From the NCBI RefSeq assembly GCF_003148465.1, contig NZ_QGGI01000004.1, positions 91,930 to 155,929 of the forward strand: DNA of 64,000 nucleotides. The letters run 5' to 3'. Under the pieces are notes generated by a model. The model did no database searches and was not told the origin of the DNA. It saw nothing but the letters and a program-made list of their open reading frames with translations. A program made the translations under genes and the position numbers. Positions within the stretch are counted from its first letter, which is position 1. The number at the start of each line of letters is the position of its first letter. Shown in pieces: positions 53,112 through 62,117 of this stretch. Origin of the DNA: Oceanotoga teriensis (lineage in GTDB: Bacteria; Thermotogota; Thermotogae; Petrotogales; Petrotogaceae).

Positions 53112-54347
53112 ATGAGAAGAGTAGCTATAACAGGTTTAGGAACTATAAATTCTATTGCAAAAAATATAAACGAATTTGAAACAAGTCTTAGAGAGATGAA
53201 AATAGGTATTGATAATATAACCCAATTTGATACTGAAGATCATAAAGTCACTATTGCAGCTGAAATAAAAAATTTTGATCCAAAAGATTATATGGATAGG
53301 AAAAAAGCAAGAAGGTATGATAGAGTTTTGCAGTTAGCTATGATAGCTGCTGAAGAAGCTATTAAAAATTCAGGATTAAATGATGAGAATGATGAATGGA
53401 GAGAAAATGCTGCAGTTATAATAGCTTCTGGGATAGGTGGATTTAAAACTCTTTATAATGAATTTAATAATATGAATAAAAAAGGGCCAAAATTTGTTAG
53501 TCCATTTTTGATTCCAATGATGATAGCTGATATGCCTTCTGGAGTAGTTTCAATAGAAAATAATTTAAAAGGTCCTAATTTTTCTACTATGAGTGCCTGT
53601 GCATCTTCAGTTCATGCTTTAATAACTTCAGCTATGCTTATAAAACATGGATATGTTGATATTGCTGTTGCTGGTGGAACAGAAGCTTGCATAGATCCAA
53701 TGCCAATTGCGGCTTTTGCAAATATGACAGCATTATCTCAAAGAAATGAAGACCCAAAAACTGCTTCAAGACCTTTTGATTTAAATAGAGATGGTTTTGT
53801 TATGGGGGAAGGATCTGGAGTTCTAATACTTGAAGAAGAAGAACATGCATTGAAAAGAGGGGCTAAAATTTATGGATATCTTGAGGGATTTGGTATGACA
53901 GGAGATGCATATCATATAAGTAAATCAGATCCTGAAGGAAAAGGTGCTGCAAAAGCTGTTCAACTTGCTTTAAATATGGCAAATATAAAATCAGAAGACA
54001 TAGATTTAATAAATTGTCATGCTACAAGTACACCTGTTGGAGATAAATCAGAAAAAATAGCTCTTGAAAGTGTTTTTAAAGAAAACATATCAAAACCTTA
54101 TATTCAATCCACTAAAACTCTTATAGGTCATAGTCTTGGAGCGGCAGGAGCTATTGAATTAATAGCCAGTATAATTCAAATGGAAAAAGGTTTTATTCAT
54201 GGTATGCCAAATTTATTTGAAATTGACGATGATTTTAAAGATTTAAATATAGTGAAAAAAACTGTTGAAAAAGAAACTAAGATTATGTTAAAAAATTCTT
54301 TTGGATTTGGTGGACATAATGCATCGATTGTTTATACCAAGAGGTAG
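53112..54347 (+). CDS. fabF: Beta-ketoacyl-ACP synthase II
   Basis: A 411-residue condensing enzyme elongating acyl-ACP with malonyl-ACP. The nucleophile Cys is in 'SACASSVHALIT' (near 164). The two catalytic His are in 'CHATSTPVGD' and 'GHSLGAAGAIELI'. Conserved 'PFDLNRDGFVMGEGSGVL' and 'NSFGFGGHNAS' are present. AGGAGG lies before the ATG. It is the first gene of the fab operon. No fabH is in the window, so initiation must be encoded elsewhere or done differently. Confidence 0.97.
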   Translation: MRRVAITGLGTINSIAKNINEFETSLREMKIGIDNITQFDTEDHKVTIAAEIKNFDPKDYMDRKKARRYDRVLQLAMIAAEEAIKNSGLNDENDEWRENAAVIIASGIGGFKTLYNEFNNMNKKGPKFVSPFLIPMMIADMPSGVVSIENNLKGPNFSTMSACASSVHALITSAMLIKHGYVDIAVAGGTEACIDPMPIAAFANMTALSQRNEDPKTASRPFDLNRDGFVMGEGSGVLILEEEEHALKRGAKIYGYLEGFGMTGDAYHISKSDPEGKGAAKAVQLALNMANIKSEDIDLINCHATSTPVGDKSEKIALESVFKENISKPYIQSTKTLIGHSLGAAGAIELIASIIQMEKGFIHGMPNLFEIDDDFKDLNIVKKTVEKETKIMLKNSFGFGGHNASIVYTKR

Positions 54348-54355
54348 GTGAACTT

Positions 54356-55198
54356 ATGAAGATTGGAATAGTAACGGATAATACATGTAATATATCAAAA
54401 GAAAAACTTAAAGAATTAAATATTGGTTATGTGCCATTATATATAAATAAAGAAGATGAATTTATAAAAGCAAATAGACTTGATTTAGAAGATTATTATG
54501 AATTTATAAAAAATTCAAATTATGTTCCTAAAACTTCACAGCCATCTGTTAAAGATTTTGAAGAAGTTTATACTTATATGATACAAGAGTTTGATTATAT
54601 AATTTCTGTTCATCTTTCGGCAGTTTTAAGTGGTACATTTAATTCAGCTTTGATGGCGGCAAATATAGTAAATTCGGATAAAATAAAAGTTATAGATTCT
54701 AAATTAGCTTCTTGGGCTCTTGGTTTTTTAATTGAAGATTTAGAAAAAAAAATAAAGAATGATGAAAAAAATTTAGAAAGTATAATAAATTTTTGTAAGA
54801 ATTATTATAAAAGAGTTAAAGTTTATTTCAGTGTTGGAGATTTAAATTATCTTTATAAAGGTGGAAGAATAGGAAAAGCGAAAAGCCTCATGGGAGGACT
54901 TTTAAAACTTAAACCAATATTATCATTGAACGATGGAATATTGACACCCATTAAAAATATTAGAGGGATGAAAAAATTAAATAAGGAAATAGTTGATATG
55001 AGTTTTGAAAAAAATAAAAATATTAAACATATAATGGTTTTACATACTAATAATAAAGAAATTGCAGAGGATATATATTTAAATATTAAAAATAAAAACA
55101 TAGATCTTGAAATAAGAAAAGATTATATAGATATTGTCATTGGAACACATTTAGGTCCAGATTCTGGAGGTCTTATAACTGTTTGGGAGGAATCTTAA
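54356..55198 (+). CDS. DegV-family fatty-acid-binding protein within the fab operon
   Basis: A 280-residue DegV protein: 'IVTDNTCNISKEKLKELNIGYVPLYI', 'PKTSQPSVKDFEEVY', 'SAVLSGTFNSALMAA', 'YKGGRIGKAKSLMGGLLKLKPIL' and 'GTHLGPDSGGLITVW'. It lies 8 bp after fabF, and its stop shares a base with the fabZ start (TAATG). DegV proteins bind fatty acids (FakB role), so its place in a synthesis operon suggests it feeds or senses fatty acids. The partner kinase FakA is not in the window. It differs clearly from the other DegV at 33118. Confidence 0.92.
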   Translation: MKIGIVTDNTCNISKEKLKELNIGYVPLYINKEDEFIKANRLDLEDYYEFIKNSNYVPKTSQPSVKDFEEVYTYMIQEFDYIISVHLSAVLSGTFNSALMAANIVNSDKIKVIDSKLASWALGFLIEDLEKKIKNDEKNLESIINFCKNYYKRVKVYFSVGDLNYLYKGGRIGKAKSLMGGLLKLKPILSLNDGILTPIKNIRGMKKLNKEIVDMSFEKNKNIKHIMVLHTNNKEIAEDIYLNIKNKNIDLEIRKDYIDIVIGTHLGPDSGGLITVWEES

Positions 55199-55623
55199 TG
55201 CTTATGAACATAGATGAAATAATGGAAATTTTGCCTCATAGATATCCGTTTTTATTAGTAGATAATGTGATTTCTATGGATGAAAAATCAATAAAAGCTG
55301 AAAAAATGGTCAGTATAAATGAACCGTATTTTCAAGGACATTTTCCGATGTATCCTTTAATGCCAGGTGTTTTACTTGTTGAAGGAATGGCACAAACAGC
55401 TGGAATTCTTCTTTTAAAAGATTATAAAGGACAAAATGTTATACCTTTGTTTATAGGTATAGATAATTGCAGATTTAAAAAAGAAGTGAGGCCTGGTGAT
55501 AGAATTGTATATGAAGTTAGAATTATTCAAAGCAAAAAAGAAGTTTATAAATTAGAAGCAAAAGTTTTTGTAAGAGAAAAACTTGCAGCTAAAGCTGAAA
55601 TCATGGCTGGAATAAAAAGGTAA
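55198..55623 (+). CDS. fabZ: 3-hydroxyacyl-ACP dehydratase FabZ
   Basis: A 141-residue hot-dog fold dehydratase making trans-2-enoyl-ACP. 'ILPHRYPFLLVDNV' opens the protein. The catalytic His is in 'FQGHFPMYPLMPGV' and the catalytic Glu in 'LLVEGMAQTAG'. The start is ATG at 55198 after GGGAGG, overlapping the degV stop; an ATG two codons later is also possible. Confidence 0.96.
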   Translation: MLMNIDEIMEILPHRYPFLLVDNVISMDEKSIKAEKMVSINEPYFQGHFPMYPLMPGVLLVEGMAQTAGILLLKDYKGQNVIPLFIGIDNCRFKKEVRPGDRIVYEVRIIQSKKEVYKLEAKVFVREKLAAKAEIMAGIKR

Positions 55624-55634
55624 GGTGAATTATT

Positions 55635-56582
55635 ATGGATTTTTCTGAAAATTCTATAGTTAAACTTTTAAATATAAAATATCCCATTATCGAAGGTGGA
55701 ATGGCTTGGGTTGGAACAGCTAAACTTGCTGCCGAGGTTTCAAATGCTGGAGGACTTGGAACTATTGGTTCTGGAAGTATGACACCAGATATTTTAAAAG
55801 AACAAATAAAAAAAATAAAAGAACTTACAAATAAACCTTATGCAGTAAATATTATAATGATAAATCCTTTTATTGAGGATATAATAAATATTGTAATAGA
55901 AGAAAAAGTGCCTGTTGTTATAATGGCGGCTGGAAATCCAGGAAAATATATACCTATTTTAAAATCAAATAATATAATAACTGGTGCAGTTGTTTCATCT
56001 GAAAATCTTGCTTTAAGGCTTGAAAAAAAAGGAATAGATTTTATAGTAGGTGAAGGAATGGAATGCGGTGGGCATATAGGTGATGTTACCACTATGGTAA
56101 TAATACCAAAATTAACCTCTATTTTAAAGATTCCTGTAATTGCAGCCGGTGGAATAGCAGATGGAAGAGGTATGGCGGCAGTTTTTATGTTGGGTGCGAG
56201 TGGAATTCAAATGGGAACAAGATTTATAGCTTCTTATGAATGTGAAGCACATGAAAATTATAAAAATAAAATTTTAAAGGCTGGTATAAGAGATAGTGTT
56301 ATAACTGGAATAAAAATGGGACATCCAGCGAGATCTATAAAGAATAAATTTGTGAAAAATATAAATAAGATAGAATCTGAATCAATAGAAGAAGCAGAAA
56401 GACTTTTAATAGGAAGTTTAAAAAAAGCTCATATTGATGGAGATAATGATAATGGTTCTTTTATGGCTGGACAAAGTGTTGGATTAATAGAAAATATAAA
56501 AAGTGTTAAAGAAATAATAGAAGATTTATGTTCTGATATGGATTATACTATTAAAAATTTTTCGGGGGTGTTATCTAAATGA
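55635..56582 (+). CDS. fabK: Enoyl-ACP reductase II (FabK type)
   Basis: A 315-residue FMN-dependent TIM-barrel enzyme reducing enoyl-ACP. It starts 'IKYPIIEGGMAWVGTAKLAAEVSNAGGLGTIGSG', has 'GEGMECGGHIGDVTTM' with the active-site His, and ends in FMN-phosphate contacts 'IAAGGIADGRG' and 'GIQMGTRFIAS'. It resembles Streptococcus-type FabK rather than FabI. The stop overlaps the fabD start (ATGA). No fabI is in the window, so this is likely the main enoyl reductase. Confidence 0.93.
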   Translation: MDFSENSIVKLLNIKYPIIEGGMAWVGTAKLAAEVSNAGGLGTIGSGSMTPDILKEQIKKIKELTNKPYAVNIIMINPFIEDIINIVIEEKVPVVIMAAGNPGKYIPILKSNNIITGAVVSSENLALRLEKKGIDFIVGEGMECGGHIGDVTTMVIIPKLTSILKIPVIAAGGIADGRGMAAVFMLGASGIQMGTRFIASYECEAHENYKNKILKAGIRDSVITGIKMGHPARSIKNKFVKNINKIESESIEEAERLLIGSLKKAHIDGDNDNGSFMAGQSVGLIENIKSVKEIIEDLCSDMDYTIKNFSGVLSK

Positions 56583-57454
56583 AGGCTTTAATTTTTCCAG
56601 GACAAGGATCTCAAAACTTATCTATGGGTAAAGAATGTATAGCTCTTGATGAAAGATATGAAAAATATTTTGATATAGCAAATGAAATTTTAAATTTTGA
56701 TATAAAATCTATAATATTTGGTGAAGATATAAATCAACTTACATTAACTGAAAATGCTCAACCTGCAATACTCATATGTAGTTATATAAAGTACATTCAC
56801 AATGAAAGTAAGTATTTGAATATAAAAGCTTTAGCTGGACATTCTCTTGGCGAATGGACAGCACTTGTAGTTTCAGGAGTTATAAGTTTTGAAGAGGCAG
56901 TTGAAGCTGTTCATAGTCGAGGTTTATTTATGAGTAATGCATGTGAACCTAATAAAGGAAGTATGGCTGCTGTTTTAGGAATGAAAATAGAAGAAATAGA
57001 AAAAATTTTAAACAATTATGATGATGTTATAATAGCAAATTATAATTCTCCAATGCAAACAGTTATAAGTGGAGAGACAGAACAATTATTAAAATCTATG
57101 GACGAACTCAAAGAAAATGGTGCAAAAAGAATAATAAAATTAAATGTTAGTGGTCCATTTCATTCACATCTTTTGAACAAAGCTGAAGAGAATATGAGAA
57201 TCAAATTAGAGAAAATAAATTTTAAAACGCCAAAAATTCCAATTGTTCAGAATGTAAATGCAAAATTTGAAATAGATCCATATATAATAAAAGAAAATAT
57301 TATAAAACAAATAACAAGACCTGTAAAATGGGTAGAAAGTATAGAAAATATGAAAGAAAATGGAATAGATGAATTTATAGAAATAGGACCATCAAAAGTT
57401 TTAAGTAAAATGATTAAAAATATACTCATGGATGTAAAACTTGAATATGTTTAG
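56579..57454 (+). CDS. fabD: Malonyl-CoA:ACP transacylase
   Basis: A 291-residue transferase loading malonate on ACP. 'FPGQGSQ' opens the protein. The nucleophile S89 is in 'GHSLGEW'. The catalytic His lies in 'SGPFHSHLL', and the end is 'EIGPSKVLSKM'. It overlaps fabK by 4 bp. It is followed by fabG, whose ribosome site lies over its stop. Confidence 0.97.
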   Translation: MKALIFPGQGSQNLSMGKECIALDERYEKYFDIANEILNFDIKSIIFGEDINQLTLTENAQPAILICSYIKYIHNESKYLNIKALAGHSLGEWTALVVSGVISFEEAVEAVHSRGLFMSNACEPNKGSMAAVLGMKIEEIEKILNNYDDVIIANYNSPMQTVISGETEQLLKSMDELKENGAKRIIKLNVSGPFHSHLLNKAEENMRIKLEKINFKTPKIPIVQNVNAKFEIDPYIIKENIIKQITRPVKWVESIENMKENGIDEFIEIGPSKVLSKMIKNILMDVKLEYV

Positions 57455-57464
57455 GAGTGAATTT

Positions 57465-58199
57465 ATGAATTTAAAAGATAAAATTATTTTAATTACTGGT
57501 GCATCAAGGGGTATAGGATTTGAAATAGCGAAAAAATTTATTGAAAATAATGCGATTGTAATAGCCATATCAAGAGATGAAAAAACATTGAATGAAAATA
57601 AAAGTGAACTTAAAAATTATATACCTTATCCTTTAGATATAACAGATTCTGAAGGAATAAAAAATTTGAGTACATTTTTAAAAGAAAATTTTGAAAAAGT
57701 AGATGTTCTCATCAACAATGCGGGAATTACAAAAGATAATTTTTTGATAAGGATGAAAGAAAAAGATTTTGATGATGTTATAAATATTAATTTAAAAGGA
57801 ACCTTTCTCATGACAAAGGAAATATCAAAATTTTTTAAAAAACAAAAATATGGTAATATAATAAATATTTCATCAATTGTTGGAATAGAGGGAAATTCTG
57901 GTCAAACTAATTATTCTGCTGCAAAAGCTGGAATAATAGGGATGACAAAAACATGGGCAAAAGAACTTACTCTAAGAAATGAAAATATAAGAGTTAATGC
58001 AATAGCTCCAGGTTTTATAAAAACAAGTATGACAGAGAACTTATCTGAGACAGTATTAGAAAAAGTTAAGGAAAAATGTTTAATAAAAAGACTTGGTGAA
58101 GCTGAAGACATAGCTAATCTTGCTTTATTTCTTGCATCTGACAGATCGTCTTATATAACTGGACAAATTATAAGAGTGGATGGAGGATTAAGTATATAA
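57465..58199 (+). CDS. fabG: 3-oxoacyl-ACP reductase
   Basis: A 244-residue short-chain dehydrogenase reducing beta-ketoacyl-ACP with NAD(P)H. The cofactor loop is 'TGASRGIG' and 'NNAG' is present. The catalytic Ser is in 'NISSIVG' and Tyr/Lys in 'NYSAAKAG'. The end is 'ITGQIIRVDGG'. The ATG at 57465 follows AGGAGTGA; an in-frame start at 57441 inside fabD lacks a ribosome site. Confidence 0.96.
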   Translation: MNLKDKIILITGASRGIGFEIAKKFIENNAIVIAISRDEKTLNENKSELKNYIPYPLDITDSEGIKNLSTFLKENFEKVDVLINNAGITKDNFLIRMKEKDFDDVININLKGTFLMTKEISKFFKKQKYGNIINISSIVGIEGNSGQTNYSAAKAGIIGMTKTWAKELTLRNENIRVNAIAPGFIKTSMTENLSETVLEKVKEKCLIKRLGEAEDIANLALFLASDRSSYITGQIIRVDGGLSI

Positions 58200-58216
58200 A
58201 AGAGGTTGAAAACAAA

Positions 58217-59278
58217 ATGATAAATCATTTTAGAATAGGAGAATTAAACATAAAATATCCAATAGTTCAAGGAGGAATGGCTGTTGGAATATCTTTAGAT
58301 AATTTGGCTTCTTCCGTTGCAGAAGCAGGTGGAATAGGGGTAATAGGTACGGCAGGTATAGGATTATTTGAAGATGAAAAAAATTATAAAAAAGCTTGTA
58401 TAGATGCATTGAGAAAATATATAAAAAGTGCGAAAGAAAAGACTAAAGGTGTTGTTGGAGTAAATATAATGGTAGCATTAAATAATTATGCGGATATGGT
58501 TAAAACATCTATTGATGAAGGAATAGATATAATTTTTTCTGGAGCTGGATTACCTTTAGAACTACCATCATATTTAAAAAAAGATAGTAAAACAAAATTA
58601 GTTCCAATAATATCATCTTTAAAAGCAGCTCAAGTAATAGTTAAAAGATGGATTAGGAAATATAATTATTTGCCAGATGCTTTTGTTTTAGAAGGACCCA
58701 AAGCTGGAGGACATTTAGGATATAAATATGAAAATATATTTGAAGAAAATTATAGCCTTGAAAAAAATATACCAGTATTAAAAAAGTATATGAAAGAATT
58801 AAAAGATAATTATCAAAAAGAAATTCCAATAATTGCAGGCGGAGGAATAAACTCCAAAGAGGATGTAGAAAAAGTTTTGAATCTCGGTGCAGATGCGGTT
58901 CAAATGGGAACAAGATTTATTGCAACATATGAATGTGATGCTGATATTAATTTTAAAAAAGCTATAATTAATGCAAATGAAAAAGATTTAACAATAATAA
59001 AAAGTCCTGTAGGTCTTCCAGGTAGAGCTATAAAAAATGAATTTATAGAATCTTTTAGAAAAGGAGAAAAAAAGCCATTTATATGTAATTATCATTGCAT
59101 AAAAACATGTGATTTTAAAAATACTCCTTATTGTATTGCTAGAGCTTTGTATAATGCAGCTAAGGGGAATATAGAAGAAGGCTTTGTTTTTTCTGGTTCT
59201 TCAGTTGATAAGGTAAATAAAATTCAAAAAGTAAAAGAAATCATAGAAGAAATTTTTGAGGAGGATAAAAATGAGTAG
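58217..59278 (+). CDS. Nitronate monooxygenase/FabK-like flavoprotein with a Cys cluster
   Basis: A 353-residue FMN TIM-barrel paralogue of FabK: 'KYPIVQGGMAVGISLDNLASSVAEAGGIGVIG', 'EGPKAGGHLGY' and 'IAGGGINSKEDVEKVLNLGADAVQMGTRFIAT'. It differs from fabK by a longer insert and by a C-terminal Cys cluster C-x3-C-x3-C-x7-C (within about residues 296-312) that could bind zinc or an Fe-S cluster. It may be a second enoyl reductase, a nitronate monooxygenase or another reductase tied to lipid synthesis. It overlaps acpP by 8 bp, so it is part of the operon. Confidence 0.85.
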   Translation: MINHFRIGELNIKYPIVQGGMAVGISLDNLASSVAEAGGIGVIGTAGIGLFEDEKNYKKACIDALRKYIKSAKEKTKGVVGVNIMVALNNYADMVKTSIDEGIDIIFSGAGLPLELPSYLKKDSKTKLVPIISSLKAAQVIVKRWIRKYNYLPDAFVLEGPKAGGHLGYKYENIFEENYSLEKNIPVLKKYMKELKDNYQKEIPIIAGGGINSKEDVEKVLNLGADAVQMGTRFIATYECDADINFKKAIINANEKDLTIIKSPVGLPGRAIKNEFIESFRKGEKKPFICNYHCIKTCDFKNTPYCIARALYNAAKGNIEEGFVFSGSSVDKVNKIQKVKEIIEEIFEEDKNE

Positions 59279-59513
59279 AGAAGAATTATTAAAAAAGGTA
59301 GTTTCTATAATATCAGAAAGTTTAGATATTGAAGAAGAAAAGATAAAAGAAGATTCAAGATTAATAGAAGATTTAGATGTTGATTCATTGGAATTAGTAG
59401 ATTTAACAATGGATTTTGAAACAGAACTTGAGGTAAATATAGAAGATTCTCAAGTTGAAAATATAAGAACGGTAAAGGATATAGTAAATATACTTCAAGA
59501 AAAATTAAATTAA
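59271..59513 (+). CDS. acpP: Acyl carrier protein
   Basis: An 80-residue acidic four-helix protein with the phosphopantetheine Ser S39 in 'DLDVDSLELVDL'. The ATG at 59271 follows GAGGAGGA; the start lies inside the end of the preceding gene. It carries growing acyl chains for all fab enzymes here. It is last in the operon, with a terminator behind. Confidence 0.95.
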   Translation: MSREELLKKVVSIISESLDIEEEKIKEDSRLIEDLDVDSLELVDLTMDFETELEVNIEDSQVENIRTVKDIVNILQEKLN

Positions 59514-59515
59514 TA

Positions 59516-59551
59516 AAAATGAGGATAATTTTATAATTATCCTCATTTTTT
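59516..59551 (+). terminator. Terminator of the fab operon
   Basis: Stem aaaatgaggataatt (59516-59530) pairs with aattatcctcatttt (about 59535-59549), followed by T's. The following 59552-59727 stretch contains no gene; TATAAT at 59686 may be the iorA -10. Confidence 0.92.
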
Positions 59552-59727
59552 TATTTTTCATATACAATGAAATATTTTTCATGATTTATCGAAATAATCC
59601 TAAATAAAAAGATATAGCTTTAATAAAAGACAATAATTATTAATAATCTTAAAAATCGAGATGAAAAAAATTTCATTAACTGTTGTATAATAAAAATGGG
59701 AGAATATCAAAGGAAAGGGGAGAGTTT

Positions 59728-61503
59728 ATGAAAGTATTAATGACTGGTAATGAAGCTACTGCCAGAGGTGCTTATGAAGCAGGAGTTACATTTGCGTCGG
59801 CATACCCTGGAACTCCAAGTACAGAGATTTTAGAAAATCTTGCAAATTATAAAGAAGTTTACTCTGAATGGACTCCAAATGAAAAAGTTGCAATTGAAGT
59901 TGGAGTTGGAGCATCTATTGCAGGTGCAAGAAGTTTGTCTGCCATGAAACATGTTGGCTTAAATGTTGCTGCAGACCCTATGTTTACTTATGCATATTTA
60001 GGAGTTAATGGAGGATATGTTATAGTAACTGCTGATGATCCTGGTTTACATTCATCGCAAAACGAACAAGATAATAGATATTATGCAAGACATGCTAAGA
60101 TGCCTTTAATAGAGCCATCAAATTCTCAAGAGGCAAAAGATTTTTTAAAGGAAGCATATAAAATATCAGAAAGATTTGATGTTCCAGTTTTATTCAGATT
60201 AACAACTAGAATATGTCATTCAAAAAGTGTTGTAGAACTTGAAGAAAGAAAAGAAGTAGAAAAGAAACCTTATAAAAGAAATATATCTAAATTTGTTGCA
60301 ACACCAGCAGCTTGTAGAAAGCATCATGTAGAACTCGAAGAAAAGTTAAAAAAATTAGAAGATTTCTCAAGTAATGATACTTGGTTAAACAGAGAAGAAA
60401 TAAATAACTCAGAAATAGGAATCATAACTTCAGGAATTTCTTATGAATATGCAAAAGAAATTTTTGGAAATGAAGCTTCATACTTAAAATTAGGAATGAG
60501 TTTTCCTATACCAAAAGAAAAAATAAAAAATTTTTCTTCCAAGGTAAAAAAACTTTATGTAATAGAAGAAAATGAACCTTTTCTTGAAACAGAAATAAAA
60601 GCTATGGGGATAAATGTTATAGGTAAAGAGAAAATACCTTTAACTGGGGAATTAAATCCAGATATAATAGCTGAAAAACTATTGGGAAAAGAAAATAAAA
60701 AAATTTCTGTTAATCCGGAAATGATAGTTCCTAGACCTCCTACACTTTGTTCAGGCTGTCCACATAGAGGATTATTTTTTGAATTAAGTAAAAGAAAAAA
60801 TGCAGTTATAACAGGTGATATAGGTTGTTATACTCTTGGTTCAGCAGATCCTTTAAATGCTATGGATACAGTTATATGTATGGGGGCTGGAATATCTGCA
60901 GCTCATGGTTTTTCAAAAGTATTTGAAAAATCTGGAGAAGAAAAAGAAATTTTTGGTATTGTTGGAGATTCAACATTTTTTCATTCGGGTATAACAAGTC
61001 TTATAGATATCGTTTATAATAAATCAAAAGTTATATCTATTATACTTGATAATAGAGTTACAGGAATGACAGGACATCAAGAAAATCCTGGAACTGGTTA
61101 TACTTTAATGGGAGAAAAGACGGAAGAAATAGATATAGAAGCTATTGTTAAAGCTGTAGGAATAAAACATGTTAAAACGGTTGATCCTAACAAACTCGAT
61201 GAAGTTAGAAGTGCTATAAATGAATTTACAGTATTAGAAGAACCTTCAGTAATAATAACTAAATGGCCTTGTGCATTAAAAAAACTAAGAGAAGAAGAAA
61301 AACAAAAATATAAAATTAAAACGGTTAGATATCAAGTAAATCATGAAAAATGTAAAAAATGTAAGATGTGTTTGAAGGTAGGTTGTCCATCAATTTCTTT
61401 TGACAAAAATGTAGGATCTATAATAGATATAAATACCTGTGTTGGATGTTCAGTTTGTGCACAAGTTTGTCCTTTTGATGCAATAGAAAAGGCAGGTGTT
61501 TGA
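59728..61503 (+). CDS. iorA: Indolepyruvate:ferredoxin oxidoreductase, alpha subunit
   Basis: A 591-residue thiamine-diphosphate enzyme subunit that oxidatively decarboxylates aryl pyruvates from Trp, Phe and Tyr, passing electrons to ferredoxin. It starts 'MTGNEATARGAYEAGVTFASAYPGTPSTEI'. The ThDP site is 'CSGCPHRGLFFEL', 'TGDIGCYTLG' and 'GIVGDSTFFHSG'. The C-terminal domain holds two 4Fe-4S clusters ('CKKCKMCLKVGCP' and 'CVGCSVCAQVCP'). The ATG at 59728 follows AAGGGGAGA; an in-frame extension to 59683 is unlikely. It is translationally near-coupled to iorB. Confidence 0.96.
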   Translation: MKVLMTGNEATARGAYEAGVTFASAYPGTPSTEILENLANYKEVYSEWTPNEKVAIEVGVGASIAGARSLSAMKHVGLNVAADPMFTYAYLGVNGGYVIVTADDPGLHSSQNEQDNRYYARHAKMPLIEPSNSQEAKDFLKEAYKISERFDVPVLFRLTTRICHSKSVVELEERKEVEKKPYKRNISKFVATPAACRKHHVELEEKLKKLEDFSSNDTWLNREEINNSEIGIITSGISYEYAKEIFGNEASYLKLGMSFPIPKEKIKNFSSKVKKLYVIEENEPFLETEIKAMGINVIGKEKIPLTGELNPDIIAEKLLGKENKKISVNPEMIVPRPPTLCSGCPHRGLFFELSKRKNAVITGDIGCYTLGSADPLNAMDTVICMGAGISAAHGFSKVFEKSGEEKEIFGIVGDSTFFHSGITSLIDIVYNKSKVISIILDNRVTGMTGHQENPGTGYTLMGEKTEEIDIEAIVKAVGIKHVKTVDPNKLDEVRSAINEFTVLEEPSVIITKWPCALKKLREEEKQKYKIKTVRYQVNHEKCKKCKMCLKVGCPSISFDKNVGSIIDINTCVGCSVCAQVCPFDAIEKAGV

Positions 61504-61504
61504 T

Positions 61505-62083
61505 ATGATTAAAGAAACTAAAAATGTTTTACTTGTTGGTGTAGGTGGACAAGGAATAATTTTAACTTCAAAGATAATATCTACGGCACTTTTAAATGCT
61601 GGATACGATGTTAAAATGTCTGAAGTTCATGGTATGGCCCAAAGAGGTGGATCTGTTACAACTCAGATAAGATATGGAGAACAAGTTTATTCGCCCATAA
61701 TCGGAAAAGGGCAAGCCGATGTTTTAATATCATTTGAAAAAATGGAAGCTATGAGATGGATTGAATATTTAAAACCTGATGGATTATTGGTTATAAATGA
61801 TCATGAAATCCAATCAGCACCTATACTTTCAGGAAAAGCAGAGTATCCAGAAGGAATAATTGAAGAATTAAAAACAAAAGTTAAAACCTTAATAATTCCA
61901 GCTACTAAAATTGCGATAGAATTGGGAAATATAAAAACACAAAATATAGTACTTCTTGCACCTTTGACCAAGGCTTTGGGTCTTGAAAATATAGATTGGG
62001 AAGAATCAATAAAAAATAATGTTAAAGAGAAATTTATAGATATGAACTTAAAAGCTTATAAAAAAGGACTTGAAATATCCTAA
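61505..62083 (+). CDS. iorB: Indolepyruvate:ferredoxin oxidoreductase, beta subunit
   Basis: A 192-residue partner of IorA: 'VGVGGQGIILTSKIISTALLNAGYDVKMSEVHGMAQRGGSVTTQIRYG' is the gamma-domain signature of 2-oxoacid:ferredoxin oxidoreductases. The ATG at 61505 lies one base after the iorA stop, with AGGTG upstream inside iorA. Together they form the alpha2beta2 enzyme of peptide fermentation. Confidence 0.95.
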   Translation: MIKETKNVLLVGVGGQGIILTSKIISTALLNAGYDVKMSEVHGMAQRGGSVTTQIRYGEQVYSPIIGKGQADVLISFEKMEAMRWIEYLKPDGLLVINDHEIQSAPILSGKAEYPEGIIEELKTKVKTLIIPATKIAIELGNIKTQNIVLLAPLTKALGLENIDWEESIKNNVKEKFIDMNLKAYKKGLEIS

Positions 62084-62085
62084 AA

Positions 62086-62117
62086 TAATACCCGGATTTT
62101 TAATAATCCGGGTTATT
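62086..62117. terminator. Bidirectional terminator between iorB and the next minus-strand gene
   Basis: Arms aatacccggatt and aatccgggttatt pair around 62087-62116 with A and T flanks. It serves iorB and the convergent hypothetical gene. Confidence 0.85.
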
